Below are positions 1-8,524 of a stretch of 41,043 nt of DNA, one piece after another. This stretch comes from Pseudomonas matsuisoli. Lineage in GTDB: Bacteria > Pseudomonadota > Gammaproteobacteria > Pseudomonadales > Pseudomonadaceae. Under the pieces are notes generated by a model that did no database searches, was not told where the DNA came from, and saw only the letters and a list, made by a program, of their open reading frames with translations. Position numbers and translations under genes: made by a program. The stretch is taken from contig NZ_BMPO01000013.1 of NCBI RefSeq assembly GCF_014647635.1, positions 1-41,043 of the forward strand. Reading direction: 5' to 3'. Position 1 is the stretch's first letter; each line of letters begins with the position of its first letter.

Positions 1-52
1 GCTGTGAGGCGTTGAGCTAACCCATACTAATTGCCCGTGAGGCTTGACCATA
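1..52 (+). rRNA. rrl: 23S ribosomal RNA, 3' end (partial)
   Basis: The first bases match the conserved 3' end of bacterial 23S rRNA (GTTGAGCTAACC, then TACTAATTGCCCGTGAGGCTTGACC), in the form typical of pseudomonads. Most of the gene lies before the window. The exact 3' end is estimated by comparison with the E. coli end. It is followed by a roughly 150-nt spacer leading to the 5S position. Confidence 0.93.
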
Positions 53-201
53 TAACACCCAAACAATCTGCCTTGTGCAGTGGGTGCTCGAACGGTCGAA
101 GCCGATGTAAGCCGAAAGCTTGGCAGGACTTGTAAAAGACACCTAAGCCACATCACATACCCATTCGGGGAAGCGACTCAACACCGATTCCCCAACCCAA
201 T

Positions 202-240
202 TGCTTGACGATCATAGAGCGTCGGAATCATCGTCAAGCA
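202..240 (+). pseudogene. rrf: 5S rRNA remnant with a large internal deletion
   Basis: The first 26 bases (TGCTTGACGATCATAGAGCG onward to 227) are the 5' end of a Pseudomonas-type 5S rRNA. They join directly to TCATCGTCAAGCA (228-240), which is the 5S 3' end. The outer helix I is intact: TGCTTGACGA (202-211) is the exact reverse complement of TCGTCAAGCA (231-240). The middle, about 80 of about 120 nt and containing loops A to E and helices II to V, is missing. As written this cannot make a functional 5S rRNA. Other rrn operons would have to supply it, or the sequence is an assembly or consensus error. Confidence 0.8.
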
Positions 241-250
241 CCTATACCTA

Positions 251-287
251 AAACCCCCAGCCTCGAAAGAGACTGGGGGTTTTCTTT
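251..287 (+). terminator. Rho-independent terminator of the rRNA operon
   Basis: The stem AACCCCCAG...CTGGGGGTT, extended by CTC/GAG with a GAAA tetraloop, is followed by TTTTCTTTT. It lies ten bases after the 5S remnant, where an rrn operon normally ends. Confidence 0.9.
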
Positions 288-540
288 TGCGGGCGGAAAA
301 TAGCGGCATGAGAAGGGCACGAGAGCGCGTGGTTACCGCTACGGCGGCCTACGCGCTTGTGCTGGAAGCTGTTGATCCGAACGTGCTTACGCTTTACGGC
401 GTACTGGATGCGTTGAGGGATGCCACAAACGGCGGATTTGAGCCGGCTTCCGTTGAGGCTAGGGTTTTGAGGATTTTGTGCGCCTCACAGGCAGGCGTAG
501 GTATCGCCGCTATCGGGCTTGCGAAGTAGAGATGGTAGAA
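288..540. other. Intergenic stretch, no supported gene
   Basis: An open frame of about 80 codons runs through part of this stretch, but it has no convincing ribosome binding site or recognisable protein features. It separates the rrn terminator from the converging DUF2790 gene. Nothing else was recognised. Confidence 0.4.
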
Positions 541-563
541 ACGGCGCCTACTGCAAGCGCCGT
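541..563 (-). terminator. Weak terminator-like hairpin after the DUF2790 gene
   Basis: Perfect 7-bp stem ACGGCGC/GCGCCGT with a 9-nt loop, 13 bases beyond the stop codon of the minus-strand gene at 577. On the minus strand it is followed only by TTTC, so termination may be inefficient. Confidence 0.45.
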
Positions 564-576
564 CTCTGTAATGACG

Positions 577-843
577 TCAGCTAACGCTGCTGCGACCGCC
601 CCATTCCATGAATTGAATCTTGTGCAAGGCGCCAGACGTATCGCGATAGACGACTTCGGTGGGCGCCACGCCGATCTTGTCAGAATTGTCTGTGCGGTAG
701 AGTACTTGCTCAACATCAAGCTTCATGCCGTATTGATATTTCACGGCTGGAAGGCCCTGGCCGACTTTATCGGCCGGACCTTCCGCGAAGGCAAAAGGAG
801 CAAGGCTGGCTATGAACGCAGATACTGCTTTCGATATTTTCAC
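577..843 (-). CDS. Small secreted DUF2790 family protein
   Basis: This 88-residue protein has a Sec-type signal peptide: a short basic start (MKISK), a hydrophobic stretch and a likely cleavage after Ala-Phe-Ala at residue 20. The mature part contains the YQYG-x-LDV segment and a C-terminal VYRD-x-G-x-HKIQF segment, which I recognise from DUF2790, a family of small periplasmic proteins abundant in Pseudomonas and of unknown function. The start is a GTG, chosen because an AAGGA Shine-Dalgarno lies 8 bases upstream and an ATG in between is out of frame and immediately terminated. Some DUF2790 genes are stress- or metal-responsive, but nothing here shows how this one is regulated. Confidence 0.72.
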   Translation of the reverse strand: MKISKAVSAFIASLAPFAFAEGPADKVGQGLPAVKYQYGMKLDVEQVLYRTDNSDKIGVAPTEVVYRDTSGALHKIQFMEWGGRSSVS

Positions 844-1625
844 GCAGACATTCCTTCTTCTTAACTGGAGGTTGGCTAGGCCATTTTCTAACGAAGGGCC
901 TGCCGCTACGTCTTTATAAAAGCGCCTGGAAGGGCCTACTGAACAATTGAAATAATTGTTAGTAAGTATTACCTAAACACATGCTGCGACTTTTGTGAAG
1001 CGCTGAAGCTGTTCTCGGATCTCCCGACATGGGCATTGCATGCGTAACCAAGTGCGGGTGATTAGGTTGGCGCCCGTAAGCATTGGATCGAAAGGGCTTA
1101 CCGCGCACTGCCTCGTACCCTTCGAGGTGCAGCGATACGTGTCTGCTCTTGATTACGCGGATCCGCCTTATTCGCCATAGACTTACGTGTCCGAATTGCT
1201 TATTTGCGCTAGCGGACGATTCACTACCCGCTTCCCATATGCGTATTGGCTGCGCTTATGCTCATCGCCTGTTGTGCACTTAGCATGTCAGCCTTGGAAG
1301 GGATTGCATTGCTGCATTTCAGGAGGCATCGATACGCTACCGCCCTGCTGCGTCCTAGCGCTTATCTAGACCGGCTGCTGCTGAAACGGAGAGGACTCGC
1401 CCATGTGATCAACGGAATAGACACGTGTAGGCGCCATCGATTTGGTTAAGAGTGTGTTTGTTTAGGCCGAAGCTAGAACGACGGAGATATTAGGACCGGT
1501 ACACAGGGCTGCGAACGGCCGCTGCGGCCATGGTTGGGTCGCTGCTTACGAACATAATACGGCGGTACGTCTCACCTCTATCTCAAAATGCACCGCTGTC
1601 CATCCTTGTGTGAAAACGTACCCAA
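844..1625. other. Gene-poor intergenic region
   Basis: About 780 bases lie between the divergently read flanking genes. Several short overlapping open frames on the plus strand (1083-1449) have no ribosome binding sites, no recognisable motifs and cysteine-rich, random-looking translations, so they are not called as genes. The base composition by eye is lower in GC than the neighbouring coding DNA. The promoter of the DUF2790 gene must lie at the left edge. No RNA gene or repeat was recognised. Confidence 0.4.
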
Positions 1626-1665
1626 CAAAAAGGCCGCCAACGCCGATGCGCTGGCGGCCTTTTTG
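1626..1665 (-). terminator. Terminator downstream of yhcB, symmetric in both directions
   Basis: Perfect inverted repeat CAAAAAGGCCGCCA / TGGCGGCCTTTTTG with a 12-nt loop. The A and T tracts flank both sides, so it can act on both strands. On the minus strand it lies 17 bases after the yhcB stop. Confidence 0.9.
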
Positions 1666-1681
1666 TGCTGCGATAACGATA

Positions 1682-2122
1682 TCAGTGTTTTATGGTGCCA
1701 AAATCGTCGCTAAGCGCGCCTGTAACGTCGTCTCCCTTAGGAGCGTAGTCTTTTGGTGCTTCCGTACCTGTCGGTGCTCTTAGCCGCTCTTTCGAGTTGG
1801 AATAGCGGTCATCTTCGTGAAGCGAGGCTAATAAACGCTGCCTTGTCATTTCGTCCAGCGCTAAGCGATTCGCCCCTTCGGACAAATGTTCCTGAACATC
1901 CTGGTAGCTCTTAGTTAATTTGCGGACCAGGTTTGCCGTCGTGTTGAAGTGGGTAACCACTTCGCTTTGATAGGCTTCGAACCTTTCCTGCATTTCGTCC
2001 AGCTGACGCTGAGTACGCGAGGGCGCCGCGCCGGGTACAGCGCGTGCGATAACGAAACCGATGCCGATACCGGCAAGTAGTGTGAGCACTGGCAATAACC
2101 AGGCCATGAGCGACTGTTCCAC
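1682..2122 (-). CDS. zapG: ZapG/YhcB family (DUF1043) inner-membrane division and envelope protein
   Basis: The 146-residue protein has a single N-terminal membrane helix (about residues 5-28, rich in Leu/Ile/Gly) followed by a cytoplasmic coiled coil (about 38-100) and a polar tail. This is the architecture of YhcB/ZapG. The segment F-x-AYQSEVVTHFN-x-TA-L is characteristic of DUF1043. In E. coli the protein binds the division and cell-elongation machinery and affects envelope homeostasis. It stands alone on the minus strand, divergent from the alpha/beta hydrolase-trpS-zapE run, an arrangement seen in pseudomonads. A strong terminator follows. Confidence 0.88.
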   Translation of the reverse strand: MEQSLMAWLLPVLTLLAGIGIGFVIARAVPGAAPSRTQRQLDEMQERFEAYQSEVVTHFNTTANLVRKLTKSYQDVQEHLSEGANRLALDEMTRQRLLASLHEDDRYSNSKERLRAPTGTEAPKDYAPKGDDVTGALSDDFGTIKH

Positions 2123-2351
2123 GAGTCCTTCCTCTATAGGGAGCTTTGCATTACGTTAACGGCTCAAGCCTGCGCTGTATACCGAGACGTTCGACCCGAT
2201 CCGAGCAGCATAAATTCAGGCGCTCTTTTCAAGTCTTGGGCGGGTGCGTTGTGCAGCCGGGCCGCATTATCCAATAGGTGGGCACGGTTGTCCGCTGGTG
2301 CGTCCGCGGAGCACAAACATTCCTCACCTCGCAATGGAGTTCTATCCAGTC

Positions 2352-2978
2352 ATGCGTGAAACACCTGTCACACTCGAGGGGCCAGTTGGCGCGCTCGAGG
2401 CGCTTTTGCTCGAAGTACCAGATGCCAAGGGGATCGCCTTGGTTTGCCACCCAAATCCTGTCCAAGGCGGAACGATGCTGAACAAGGTCGTATCAACCTT
2501 GCAGCGCACAGCGCGTGATGCTGGCTACACGACCTTGCGCTTCAACTACCGTGGAACCGGAGCAAGCGAGGGCGCACACGATATGGGGCTAGGAGAGGTG
2601 GACGACGCCGAATCGGCAACGAACTGGCTTCGGGCACGCTATCCGGATCTGCCACTTGTCATTCTGGGATTCTCATTTGGCGGGTTTGTCGCGGCAGCGC
2701 TGGCAGGGCGTCTGGAGGCACGAGACGAAACGGTAGCCAAGCTCTTCATGGTCGCGCCTGCTGTCATGCGGTTGCCAAAGGGCATGGAACTATCGACTCA
2801 GTCATCGATGACGATCATTCAGCCGGACGCGGACGAGGTCATTGCGCCGGAAGAGGTCTATGCCTGGAGTCAGGGGTACGCCGAGCGTCCACATGAATTG
2901 CTGAAAGTGGCAGAATGCGGCCACTTTTTTCACGGCAAGCTGACCGATCTGCGCGATCTGGTTCAGCCACGCCTCTGA
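2352..2978 (+). CDS. Alpha/beta-hydrolase family protein (YsgA/dienelactone hydrolase-like)
   Basis: The 208-residue protein has the alpha/beta-hydrolase fold signature. CHPNPVQGGTMLNKV forms the oxyanion region after strand 3, and GFSFGG is the nucleophile elbow (Ser in G-x-S-x-GG). A late Asp lies in QPDADEVI, and the likely catalytic His is in AECGHFFHGK. The pattern is that of small bacterial hydrolases with unknown substrate. I chose the internal ATG at 2352 because MRETPV is the usual family beginning; an in-frame ATG at 2334 is an alternative. It is 18 bases upstream of trpS, so the two are probably co-transcribed. Confidence 0.8.
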   Translation: MRETPVTLEGPVGALEALLLEVPDAKGIALVCHPNPVQGGTMLNKVVSTLQRTARDAGYTTLRFNYRGTGASEGAHDMGLGEVDDAESATNWLRARYPDLPLVILGFSFGGFVAAALAGRLEARDETVAKLFMVAPAVMRLPKGMELSTQSSMTIIQPDADEVIAPEEVYAWSQGYAERPHELLKVAECGHFFHGKLTDLRDLVQPRL

Positions 2979-2996
2979 CGAGACAGACCGTTACCC

Positions 2997-4337
2997 ATGA
3001 CCACTCGCGTTCTTACTGGCATTACGACAACCGGCACGCCGCACCTGGGCAACTATGCTGGCGCTATTCGACCCGCCATCATCGCGAGTCGCGACCCAGG
3101 AACGGATTCGTTCTATTTCCTCGCGGACTATCACGCGCTCATCAAATGCGATGACCCTGCCCGTATTCAACGCTCCCGAATGGAACTGGCTGCGACCTGG
3201 CTTGCATGTGGTCTGGATCCGGACAAGACAACGTTCTATCGTCAATCCGACATTCCCGAGATCACCGAACTTACGTGGCTGCTGACATGCGTCGCCGGCA
3301 AGGGCTTGCTCAATCGCGCGCATGCGTACAAAGCCTCCGTGGACAAGAATGTCGAGCAGGGCGAAGATCCCGATGCTGGCGTCACCATGGGGTTGTTCAG
3401 CTACCCAATCCTGATGGCCGCCGACATCCTGATGTTCAATGCGCACCGTATTCCGGTAGGGCGGGATCAAATTCAACACGTCGAGATGGCGCGTGACATC
3501 GCGCAGCGATTCAACCATCTCTTCGGTAAAGGCGAGGAATTGTTCGTTCTACCCGAAGCGATCGTTGAGGAAGACGTGGCAACGCTCCCCGGGCTCGATG
3601 GCCGAAAAATGTCGAAGAGCTATGACAACACCATTCCGTTGTTCGGCTCTGCGAAGCAATTGAAGGACGTGATTGCCCGTATCGTGACGGACTCTCACTT
3701 GCCAGGCGAGCCCAAGGATCCGGACAACTCGCATCTATTTACCCTGTATCAAGCGTTTGCTTCCGCGCAGCAACTAGCCGAATTCCGGGAGCAGTTATTA
3801 GGTGGGCTCGCGTGGGGTGAAGCGAAACAGCGGCTGTTCGAATTGCTGGATGCCGAGCTCGGCGAGGCGCGCGAGCGTTATCAGCAGCTTATGGAGCGAC
3901 CTGCGGATCTGGAAGATATCTTGCTTGCCGGAGCCACCAAAGCACGTCAGACGGCGACGCCGTTCCTGGAGCGCTTACGTGAGTCGGTGGGTCTGCGCTC
4001 ATTCCGGGCTCAAACCGTCACACAAGAAACCCGGAAGAAAAAAGCGGAAAAGACCCTGCGCTTCGTCAGCTTCCGCGACGAGGAGGGCAAGTTCCGCTTC
4101 CGGCTGCTGGACGTGAACGGAGAGCAATTGGTGCTCTCCGTTCCCTTCGATGACGGCAAATCTGCTGGCCTCGCAAGCAAAGGGCTGCAAGGTGGTGCGG
4201 AGGTCTCTGTTCGTGTCGAGGAGACGTCTGCGGTCGTGCTTGCGGATGACTGTGTCGTCGCACGTAGCGAGCCACTCGCGAGCGCGGTTGACGCTGAAGC
4301 CTTCGCGCAACGCATCCGGCAAAGCTTGGCCAGCTGA
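2997..4337 (+). CDS. trpS: Tryptophan--tRNA ligase with C-terminal extension
   Basis: This class Ic aminoacyl-tRNA synthetase (446 residues) charges tRNA-Trp. The HIGH-type motif is PHLGN (residues 15-19) and the KMSKS loop is at 204-208. The Rossmann catalytic domain and helical anticodon-binding part occupy about the first 330 residues. A further segment of about 100 residues follows (from about residue 345, beginning near [12 protein letters not shown]). This tail is typical of the long Pseudomonas form and absent from the roughly 334-residue E. coli enzyme. It lies directly after the hydrolase gene and before zapE. Confidence 0.95.
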   Translation: MTTRVLTGITTTGTPHLGNYAGAIRPAIIASRDPGTDSFYFLADYHALIKCDDPARIQRSRMELAATWLACGLDPDKTTFYRQSDIPEITELTWLLTCVAGKGLLNRAHAYKASVDKNVEQGEDPDAGVTMGLFSYPILMAADILMFNAHRIPVGRDQIQHVEMARDIAQRFNHLFGKGEELFVLPEAIVEEDVATLPGLDGRKMSKSYDNTIPLFGSAKQLKDVIARIVTDSHLPGEPKDPDNSHLFTLYQAFASAQQLAEFREQLLGGLAWGEAKQRLFELLDAELGEARERYQQLMERPADLEDILLAGATKARQTATPFLERLRESVGLRSFRAQTVTQETRKKKAEKTLRFVSFRDEEGKFRFRLLDVNGEQLVLSVPFDDGKSAGLASKGLQGGAEVSVRVEETSAVVLADDCVVARSEPLASAVDAEAFAQRIRQSLAS

Positions 4338-4391
4338 GGGTAACCTGCGCTTGCCAGGCGCCTAGTTTCTACGCGAAGAGGCGGAGCCGTA

Positions 4392-4416
4392 GCAAGCCAG
4401 GGTTGCCCTGGCTTGC
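4392..4416. repeat. Perfect hairpin between trpS and zapE
   Basis: GCAAGCCAGGG and CCCTGGCTTGC form an 11-bp perfect stem with a TTG loop. There is no T-tract, so it is not a classical terminator, though it could attenuate read-through or stabilise the trpS mRNA 3' end. Its left arm recurs inside zapE around 4595-4610. Confidence 0.55.
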
Positions 4417-4471
4417 GAGTCATAGACCTCGCGGCTACAGTGTTTGCCCCGTTTAGCCATCTGAATCCGCT

Positions 4472-5569
4472 ATGACTCCCCTAGAGCGCTACCAGGCCGA
4501 CCTGAAACGCCCCGATTTCTTTCATGACGCGGCGCAGGAAAATGCCGTACGTCATTTGCAGCGTTTGTACGACGATTTGATCGCAGCGGGCGAGCCTAGC
4601 AAGCCAGGGTTGTTTGGGAAGTTGCTTGGAAAGAAACCACAAGGCCCCGTAAAGGGACTGTATTTCTGGGGCGGCGTCGGTCGCGGCAAGACTTACCTGG
4701 TTGACACCTTCTTCGATGCACTTCCGTTCGAGCAGAAGATGCGCACGCACTTCCATCGCTTCATGAAGCGCGTGCATGAAGAGATGCGGACCCTGAAGGG
4801 CGAAAAGAACCCGCTGACCGTCATCGCACGGCGCTTTGCCGATGAAGCGCGAGTGATCTGTTTCGACGAGTTTTTCGTCTCGGATATTACCGACGCGATG
4901 ATCCTGGCAACGTTGCTCGACGAACTGTTCAAGAACGGGGTCAGCCTTGTCGCGACGTCCAACATCGTACCGGATGGCCTGTACAAGGATGGTCTACAGA
5001 GGGCGCGTTTCCTGCCCGCCATTGCGTTGCTCAAGGAACACACGGAAATCGTAAACGTCGACAGCGGCGTCGACTACCGCTTGCGTGCATTGGAGCAGGC
5101 CGAGTTGTTCCACTATCCCTTGAGCGAAGAAGTCGAAGCCCAGTTGCTCAAGAGTTTCAAAAGCCTGCTTCCCGAGGGTAGCAAGGTGGAGGAGGGCGTT
5201 TCGCTAACGGTCGAAAATCGCGCGCTGACGGCTCGCAAAGTTAGCGGCGACGTCGCGTGGTTCGAGTTTCGGGAGCTGTGCGACGGCCCTCGTAGCCAAA
5301 ACGACTACATCGAGCTCGGCAAGATCTTCCATGCGGTGATCCTTGCCAATGTCGAGCAAATGGGTGTGGCATCGGACGATATTGCCCGCCGCTTCATCAA
5401 CCTTGTCGACGAGTTCTACGATCGTAACGTGAAGCTCATCATCTCGGCGGAAGTCGAGCTGAAAGACCTTTATACGGGCGGGCGTCTTAGTTTCGAGTTT
5501 CAGCGCACACTCAGCCGCCTGCTGGAAATGCAGTCCCACGAATTTCTTTCTCGGCCACACCGTCCGTAG
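4472..5569 (+). CDS. zapE: Cell division protein ZapE (AFG1-type ATPase)
   Basis: This 365-residue P-loop ATPase of the AFG1/ZapE family associates with the divisome and FtsZ. Walker A is GGVGRGKT (residues 67-74) and Walker B is ICFDEF (about 129-134). The following [11 protein letters not shown] and ATSNIVPD (sensor region) are typical. [12 protein letters not shown] loop precedes the ATPase core, as in other pseudomonad copies. Length and ends agree with the family. The gene is preceded by 134 bases containing a hairpin, so it may have its own promoter or depend on read-through from trpS. Confidence 0.93.
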   Translation: MTPLERYQADLKRPDFFHDAAQENAVRHLQRLYDDLIAAGEPSKPGLFGKLLGKKPQGPVKGLYFWGGVGRGKTYLVDTFFDALPFEQKMRTHFHRFMKRVHEEMRTLKGEKNPLTVIARRFADEARVICFDEFFVSDITDAMILATLLDELFKNGVSLVATSNIVPDGLYKDGLQRARFLPAIALLKEHTEIVNVDSGVDYRLRALEQAELFHYPLSEEVEAQLLKSFKSLLPEGSKVEEGVSLTVENRALTARKVSGDVAWFEFRELCDGPRSQNDYIELGKIFHAVILANVEQMGVASDDIARRFINLVDEFYDRNVKLIISAEVELKDLYTGGRLSFEFQRTLSRLLEMQSHEFLSRPHRP

Positions 5570-5593
5570 ACGACGAACCTGCGCGGGCAATGA

Positions 5594-5617
5594 ACCCTCC
5601 AACCTATTTTGGAGGGT
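5594..5617 (+). promoter_or_regulatory. Hairpin that buries the nfi ribosome binding site
   Basis: CCCTCCAA (5595-5602) pairs exactly with TTGGAGGG (5609-5616), with a 6-nt loop and one extra flanking A-T pair. The right arm is the GGAGGG Shine-Dalgarno of nfi, 3 bases before its ATG. If the stem forms in the mRNA, initiation would be reduced. Confidence 0.6.
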
Positions 5618-5619
5618 CT

Positions 5620-6324
5620 ATGAGCGACAGCGTACCTTTTCAGGATTGGGATGGCAGTACTGCCGGCGCCCGCGCGCTGCAAACGGAACTGGCCCGTCAA
5701 GTATGCTTGGAAGACGATTTCCCTGAGCTACGGATCATCGCGGGCGCGGATGTAGGTTTCGAAGAGGGGGGAACGATAACTCGCGCGTCCATCGTGTTGC
5801 TTGATGCGCAAACCCTGCAGCCCATTGCCGAAAGCCTCGCTCGCATCCCAACATCGATGCCGTATATCCCAGGTTTGTTATCGTTTCGCGAGCTGCCTGC
5901 CTTGTTCGAGGCGTTGAAAAGGTTGCCCCAGCGTCCAGATCTCGTATTCGTGGACGGTCAGGGTATCGCGCATCCGCGTCGGCTTGGCATCGCGGCGCAT
6001 TTTGGCGTGGCGACCGGGTTGCCTGCGATCGGTGTGGCGAAGAAGATTCTTACGGGCAAGCATTCACCATTGCCCGACACCCGGGGTTCGAGTGTTCCAT
6101 TGCATGATCGCGGCGAGGTCATCGGGCACGTGGTGCGCAGCAAAGAGCGCGTGCGCCCTTTGATCGTTTCGCCTGGGCATCGAGTGAGCCTTGCAACCTC
6201 CGTTGAGCTTGTATTGCGCTACGTCACCAAATATCGACTGCCCGAACCTACTCGCCTTGCGGACCGTCTGGCATCACGACGCGATCGCCAGCGGCCCGGT
6301 GATCAGCAGCAATCATTGCTCTAG
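5620..6324 (+). CDS. nfi: Endonuclease V (deoxyinosine 3'-endonuclease)
   Basis: The 234-residue enzyme nicks DNA one nucleotide 3' of deoxyinosine in repair of deaminated adenine. The active-site pattern is complete: Asp44 (AGADVGF), the PYIPG wedge with Tyr82, Glu91 (SFRE), Asp112 ([10 protein letters not shown]) with His118, and Lys141 (GVAKK). The ATG at 5620 is preferred over an in-frame one at 5590 because it follows GGAGGG and starts near the family's usual N-terminus. Its stop abuts the stop of the converging aldo-keto reductase gene with no base between. The Shine-Dalgarno sits inside a stable hairpin. Confidence 0.92.
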   Translation: MSDSVPFQDWDGSTAGARALQTELARQVCLEDDFPELRIIAGADVGFEEGGTITRASIVLLDAQTLQPIAESLARIPTSMPYIPGLLSFRELPALFEALKRLPQRPDLVFVDGQGIAHPRRLGIAAHFGVATGLPAIGVAKKILTGKHSPLPDTRGSSVPLHDRGEVIGHVVRSKERVRPLIVSPGHRVSLATSVELVLRYVTKYRLPEPTRLADRLASRRDRQRPGDQQQSLL

Positions 6325-7362
6325 CTAAGGGGCGGGATTCGGCTGACGTTTATGAAGCGCTTCGATCTTCTCGAGCAGCTCGTTACTCAGCGTCAGCTCG
6401 ACGCTGGCGAGGTTGCTTTCCAACTGTTGCAGTGATGTTGCGCCAATGATGTTGCTGGTAACGAACGGGCGGGAGGTGACGAACGCGAGTGCCATTTGCG
6501 CCGGGTCCAGACCATGCTCGCGTGCGAGCGCGACATAGCGGGATGTGGCAGCAATGCTTTCAGGATTGTTGTAGCGCTGAAAACGCTCGAAAAGCGTGAG
6601 CCGCGCGTTGTTGGGCTTTGCACCATCTTCGTATTTGCCGGTTAGCATGCCGAAAGCGAGCGGCGAGTAAGCCAGTAGTCCGGCCTGCTCGCGAATGGCG
6701 ATTTCCGCCAGTCCCACCTCGAAGGTGCGATTGAGTAGGCTGTAGGGGTTCTGGATCGAAGCGACGCGGGGCAATCCGCGCGATTCGGCCAGGCCCAGAA
6801 ATTGGGTCAGCCCCCACGGCGTCTCGTTCGACAAGCCTATATGGCGGATCTTTCCCGCTTTGACCTGCTCTTCCAGTGCTTCGAGTGTCTCCGCAAACGA
6901 GGTAAAGCTCTCCTCATTGTGTTGATACCCGAGCTTGCCGAAAAAGTTGGTGCGACGTTCCGGCCAATGCAACTGATAGAGGTCGATCCAGTCGGTCTGT
7001 AGTCGCTGGAGGCTGGCATCCAGCGCCGCGACGATATGCGTGCGGTTGAATTTCAGCTGGGCATCCCTAATGTGACTGATGCCGTTACCGGGGCCGGCAA
7101 CCTTGCTGGCGAGAATCCAGTCGGCGCGGTCGCCGCGTGCCTTGAAATAGTGGCCAATGATGGCTTCGGTACGCGCGTAGGTTTCAGGGCGCGGCGGAAC
7201 AGGGTACATCTCGGCGGTATCGATAAAGTTAATGCCGGCTCGCTTGGCCCGCTCGATCTGCTCGAATGCCTCCTGCTGTGTGTTCTGCTCGCCCCAGGTC
7301 ATCGTACCCAGGCAAAGTGCGCTGACGTTCAGGTCCGTACGACCTAGCTGCCGGTACTCCAT
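6325..7362 (-). CDS. tas: Aldo-keto reductase, Tas type
   Basis: A 345-residue NADP(H)-dependent oxidoreductase with an aldo-keto reductase TIM barrel. The catalytic tetrad is Asp48 (FIDTAEMY), Tyr53, Lys87 (ASKVAG) and His132 (YQLHWP). The N-terminus MEYR-x-LGRTDL-x-VS-LCLGTMTWGEQN is characteristic of E. coli Tas, whose physiological substrate is not settled. The C-terminal cofactor segment (IIGATS-x-QQL) is present. The start follows a purine-rich stretch and matches the family. It converges on nfi and is an insertion relative to the zapE-rplM neighbourhood of most pseudomonads. Confidence 0.87.
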   Translation of the reverse strand: MEYRQLGRTDLNVSALCLGTMTWGEQNTQQEAFEQIERAKRAGINFIDTAEMYPVPPRPETYARTEAIIGHYFKARGDRADWILASKVAGPGNGISHIRDAQLKFNRTHIVAALDASLQRLQTDWIDLYQLHWPERRTNFFGKLGYQHNEESFTSFAETLEALEEQVKAGKIRHIGLSNETPWGLTQFLGLAESRGLPRVASIQNPYSLLNRTFEVGLAEIAIREQAGLLAYSPLAFGMLTGKYEDGAKPNNARLTLFERFQRYNNPESIAATSRYVALAREHGLDPAQMALAFVTSRPFVTSNIIGATSLQQLESNLASVELTLSNELLEKIEALHKRQPNPAP

Positions 7363-7450
7363 CGATACAATCCTCGCTTAGTTGAAAGGCGACCATCAAA
7401 TCAGGTTGCTATTTTCTGTGCAATCTGGATAATTCCGCAGCTTTCCTGGC

Positions 7451-7500
7451 GGGGATGCCTAGCCTGCCGGGAAGCAGAGGTAGGGGATGCCTAGCCTGCC
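7451..7500. repeat. Short tandem-like direct repeat upstream of rplM
   Basis: GGGGATGCCTAGCCTGCC occurs at 7451-7468 and again, identically, at 7483-7500. The copies are separated by 14 bases. No function is evident. It lies between the tas start and the rplM promoter. Confidence 0.6.
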
Positions 7501-7566
7501 AACTACGCCGTAATAGGACGCGATGACCCGAGCCCCCGATAGCGTCTGGATTCGGCTGCCCTGAGC

Positions 7567-7595
7567 TTGCCAGGGCGTGCACTATTCAGTAAGAT
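7567..7595 (+). promoter_or_regulatory. Candidate sigma-70 promoter of rplM-rpsI
   Basis: TTGCCA, 17 bases, TAAGAT. This gives a leader of about 35 nt to the rplM start. A second weaker match (TTGCTA, 16 bases, GATAAT) lies at 7406-7433. Confidence 0.5.
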
Positions 7596-7636
7596 TCGCC
7601 GTCTTATTTTCAGGGCGGCCCCTGAGGCTATAAAGA

Positions 7637-8065
7637 ATGAAGACTTTTACTGCTAAACCGGAAACCGTTAAGCGCGATTGGTTCGTCGTCGACGCTGCGG
7701 GTCAGACTCTGGGTCGTCTGGCCACCGAAATCGCTAGCCGCCTGCGTGGCAAGCACAAGCCTGAGTACACGCCTCACGTCGATACTGGCGATTACATCGT
7801 CGTTATCAACGCTGAGCAAGTTCGTGTCACTGGTGCCAAGACCACTGACAAGATGTACTACTCTCACTCCGGTTTTCCGGGTGGCATCAAGTCGATCAAC
7901 TTCGAAAAGTTGATCGCCAAGGCGCCTGAGCGTGTGATCGAGACCGCGGTCAAGGGCATGCTGCCCAAGAACCCGCTGGGTCGCGACATGTACCGCAAGC
8001 TGAAGGTGTACAAGGGTGCCGCTCACCCGCACACCGCTCAGCAGCCCCAAGAACTGAAGATTTGA
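7637..8065 (+). CDS. rplM: 50S ribosomal protein L13
   Basis: Universal large-subunit protein uL13, 142 residues, the standard bacterial length. Recognisable segments are the N-terminus MKTFTAKPE[10 protein letters not shown], the conserved GRLA[17 protein letters not shown], the [10 protein letters not shown] loop and [12 protein letters not shown]. It is the first gene of the rplM-rpsI operon; rpsI starts 14 bases later. A GAGG Shine-Dalgarno lies 9 bases ahead of the ATG. Codon use is strongly biased, as expected for a highly expressed gene. Confidence 0.98.
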   Translation: MKTFTAKPETVKRDWFVVDAAGQTLGRLATEIASRLRGKHKPEYTPHVDTGDYIVVINAEQVRVTGAKTTDKMYYSHSGFPGGIKSINFEKLIAKAPERVIETAVKGMLPKNPLGRDMYRKLKVYKGAAHPHTAQQPQELKI

Positions 8066-8079
8066 CGGAATAGTTCATT

Positions 8080-8472
8080 ATGTCGGCGACTCAAAATTAC
8101 GGCACTGGCCGTCGCAAGACCGCAACCGCACGCGTTTTTCTGCGTCCGGGTACTGGCAAGATCTCTATCAACAACCGCAGCCTCGAGCAGTTCTTCGGTC
8201 GTGAAACCGCTCGCATGGTTGTTCGTCAGCCGCTCGAGCTGACCGAAAACGTCGAGAAATTTGACGTCTACGTTACCGTCCTTGGCGGTGGTGTAAGCGG
8301 TCAAGCAGGTGCTATCCGTCACGGTATCACCCGCGCTCTGATCGAGTACGACGAAACCCTGCGCAGCCCGCTGCGTAAAGCCGGTTACGTTACGCGTGAT
8401 GCTCGTGAAGTCGAGCGTAAGAAGGTCGGCCTGCGTAAAGCACGTAAGCGTCCTCAGTACTCCAAGCGTTAA
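8080..8472 (+). CDS. rpsI: 30S ribosomal protein S9
   Basis: Small-subunit protein uS9 (130 residues), whose C-terminal tail reaches the P-site tRNA. It has the conserved [15 protein letters not shown] start, the [15 protein letters not shown] segment and the basic [17 protein letters not shown] end with the invariant final Lys-Arg. It is co-transcribed with rplM and followed by a strong terminator. In most Pseudomonas the petABC genes come next; here sspA does. Confidence 0.98.
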   Translation: MSATQNYGTGRRKTATARVFLRPGTGKISINNRSLEQFFGRETARMVVRQPLELTENVEKFDVYVTVLGGGVSGQAGAIRHGITRALIEYDETLRSPLRKAGYVTRDAREVERKKVGLRKARKRPQYSKR

Positions 8473-8487
8473 TCGCCTGGTTACGAG

Positions 8488-8524
8488 AAAACGCCCAGAT
8501 CCCCAGGGAGCTGGGCGTTTTTTT
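8488..8524 (+). terminator. Terminator of the rplM-rpsI operon
   Basis: AAACGCCCAG / CTGGGCGTTT stem with a 12-nt loop followed by a run of seven T. It lies 16 bases after the rpsI stop. Confidence 0.93.

Noticed and set aside
1083-1449. Three overlapping plus-strand frames of 60-67 codons
   Set aside because: No Shine-Dalgarno, no motif, and mutually overlapping in different frames. Nothing favours any one of them.
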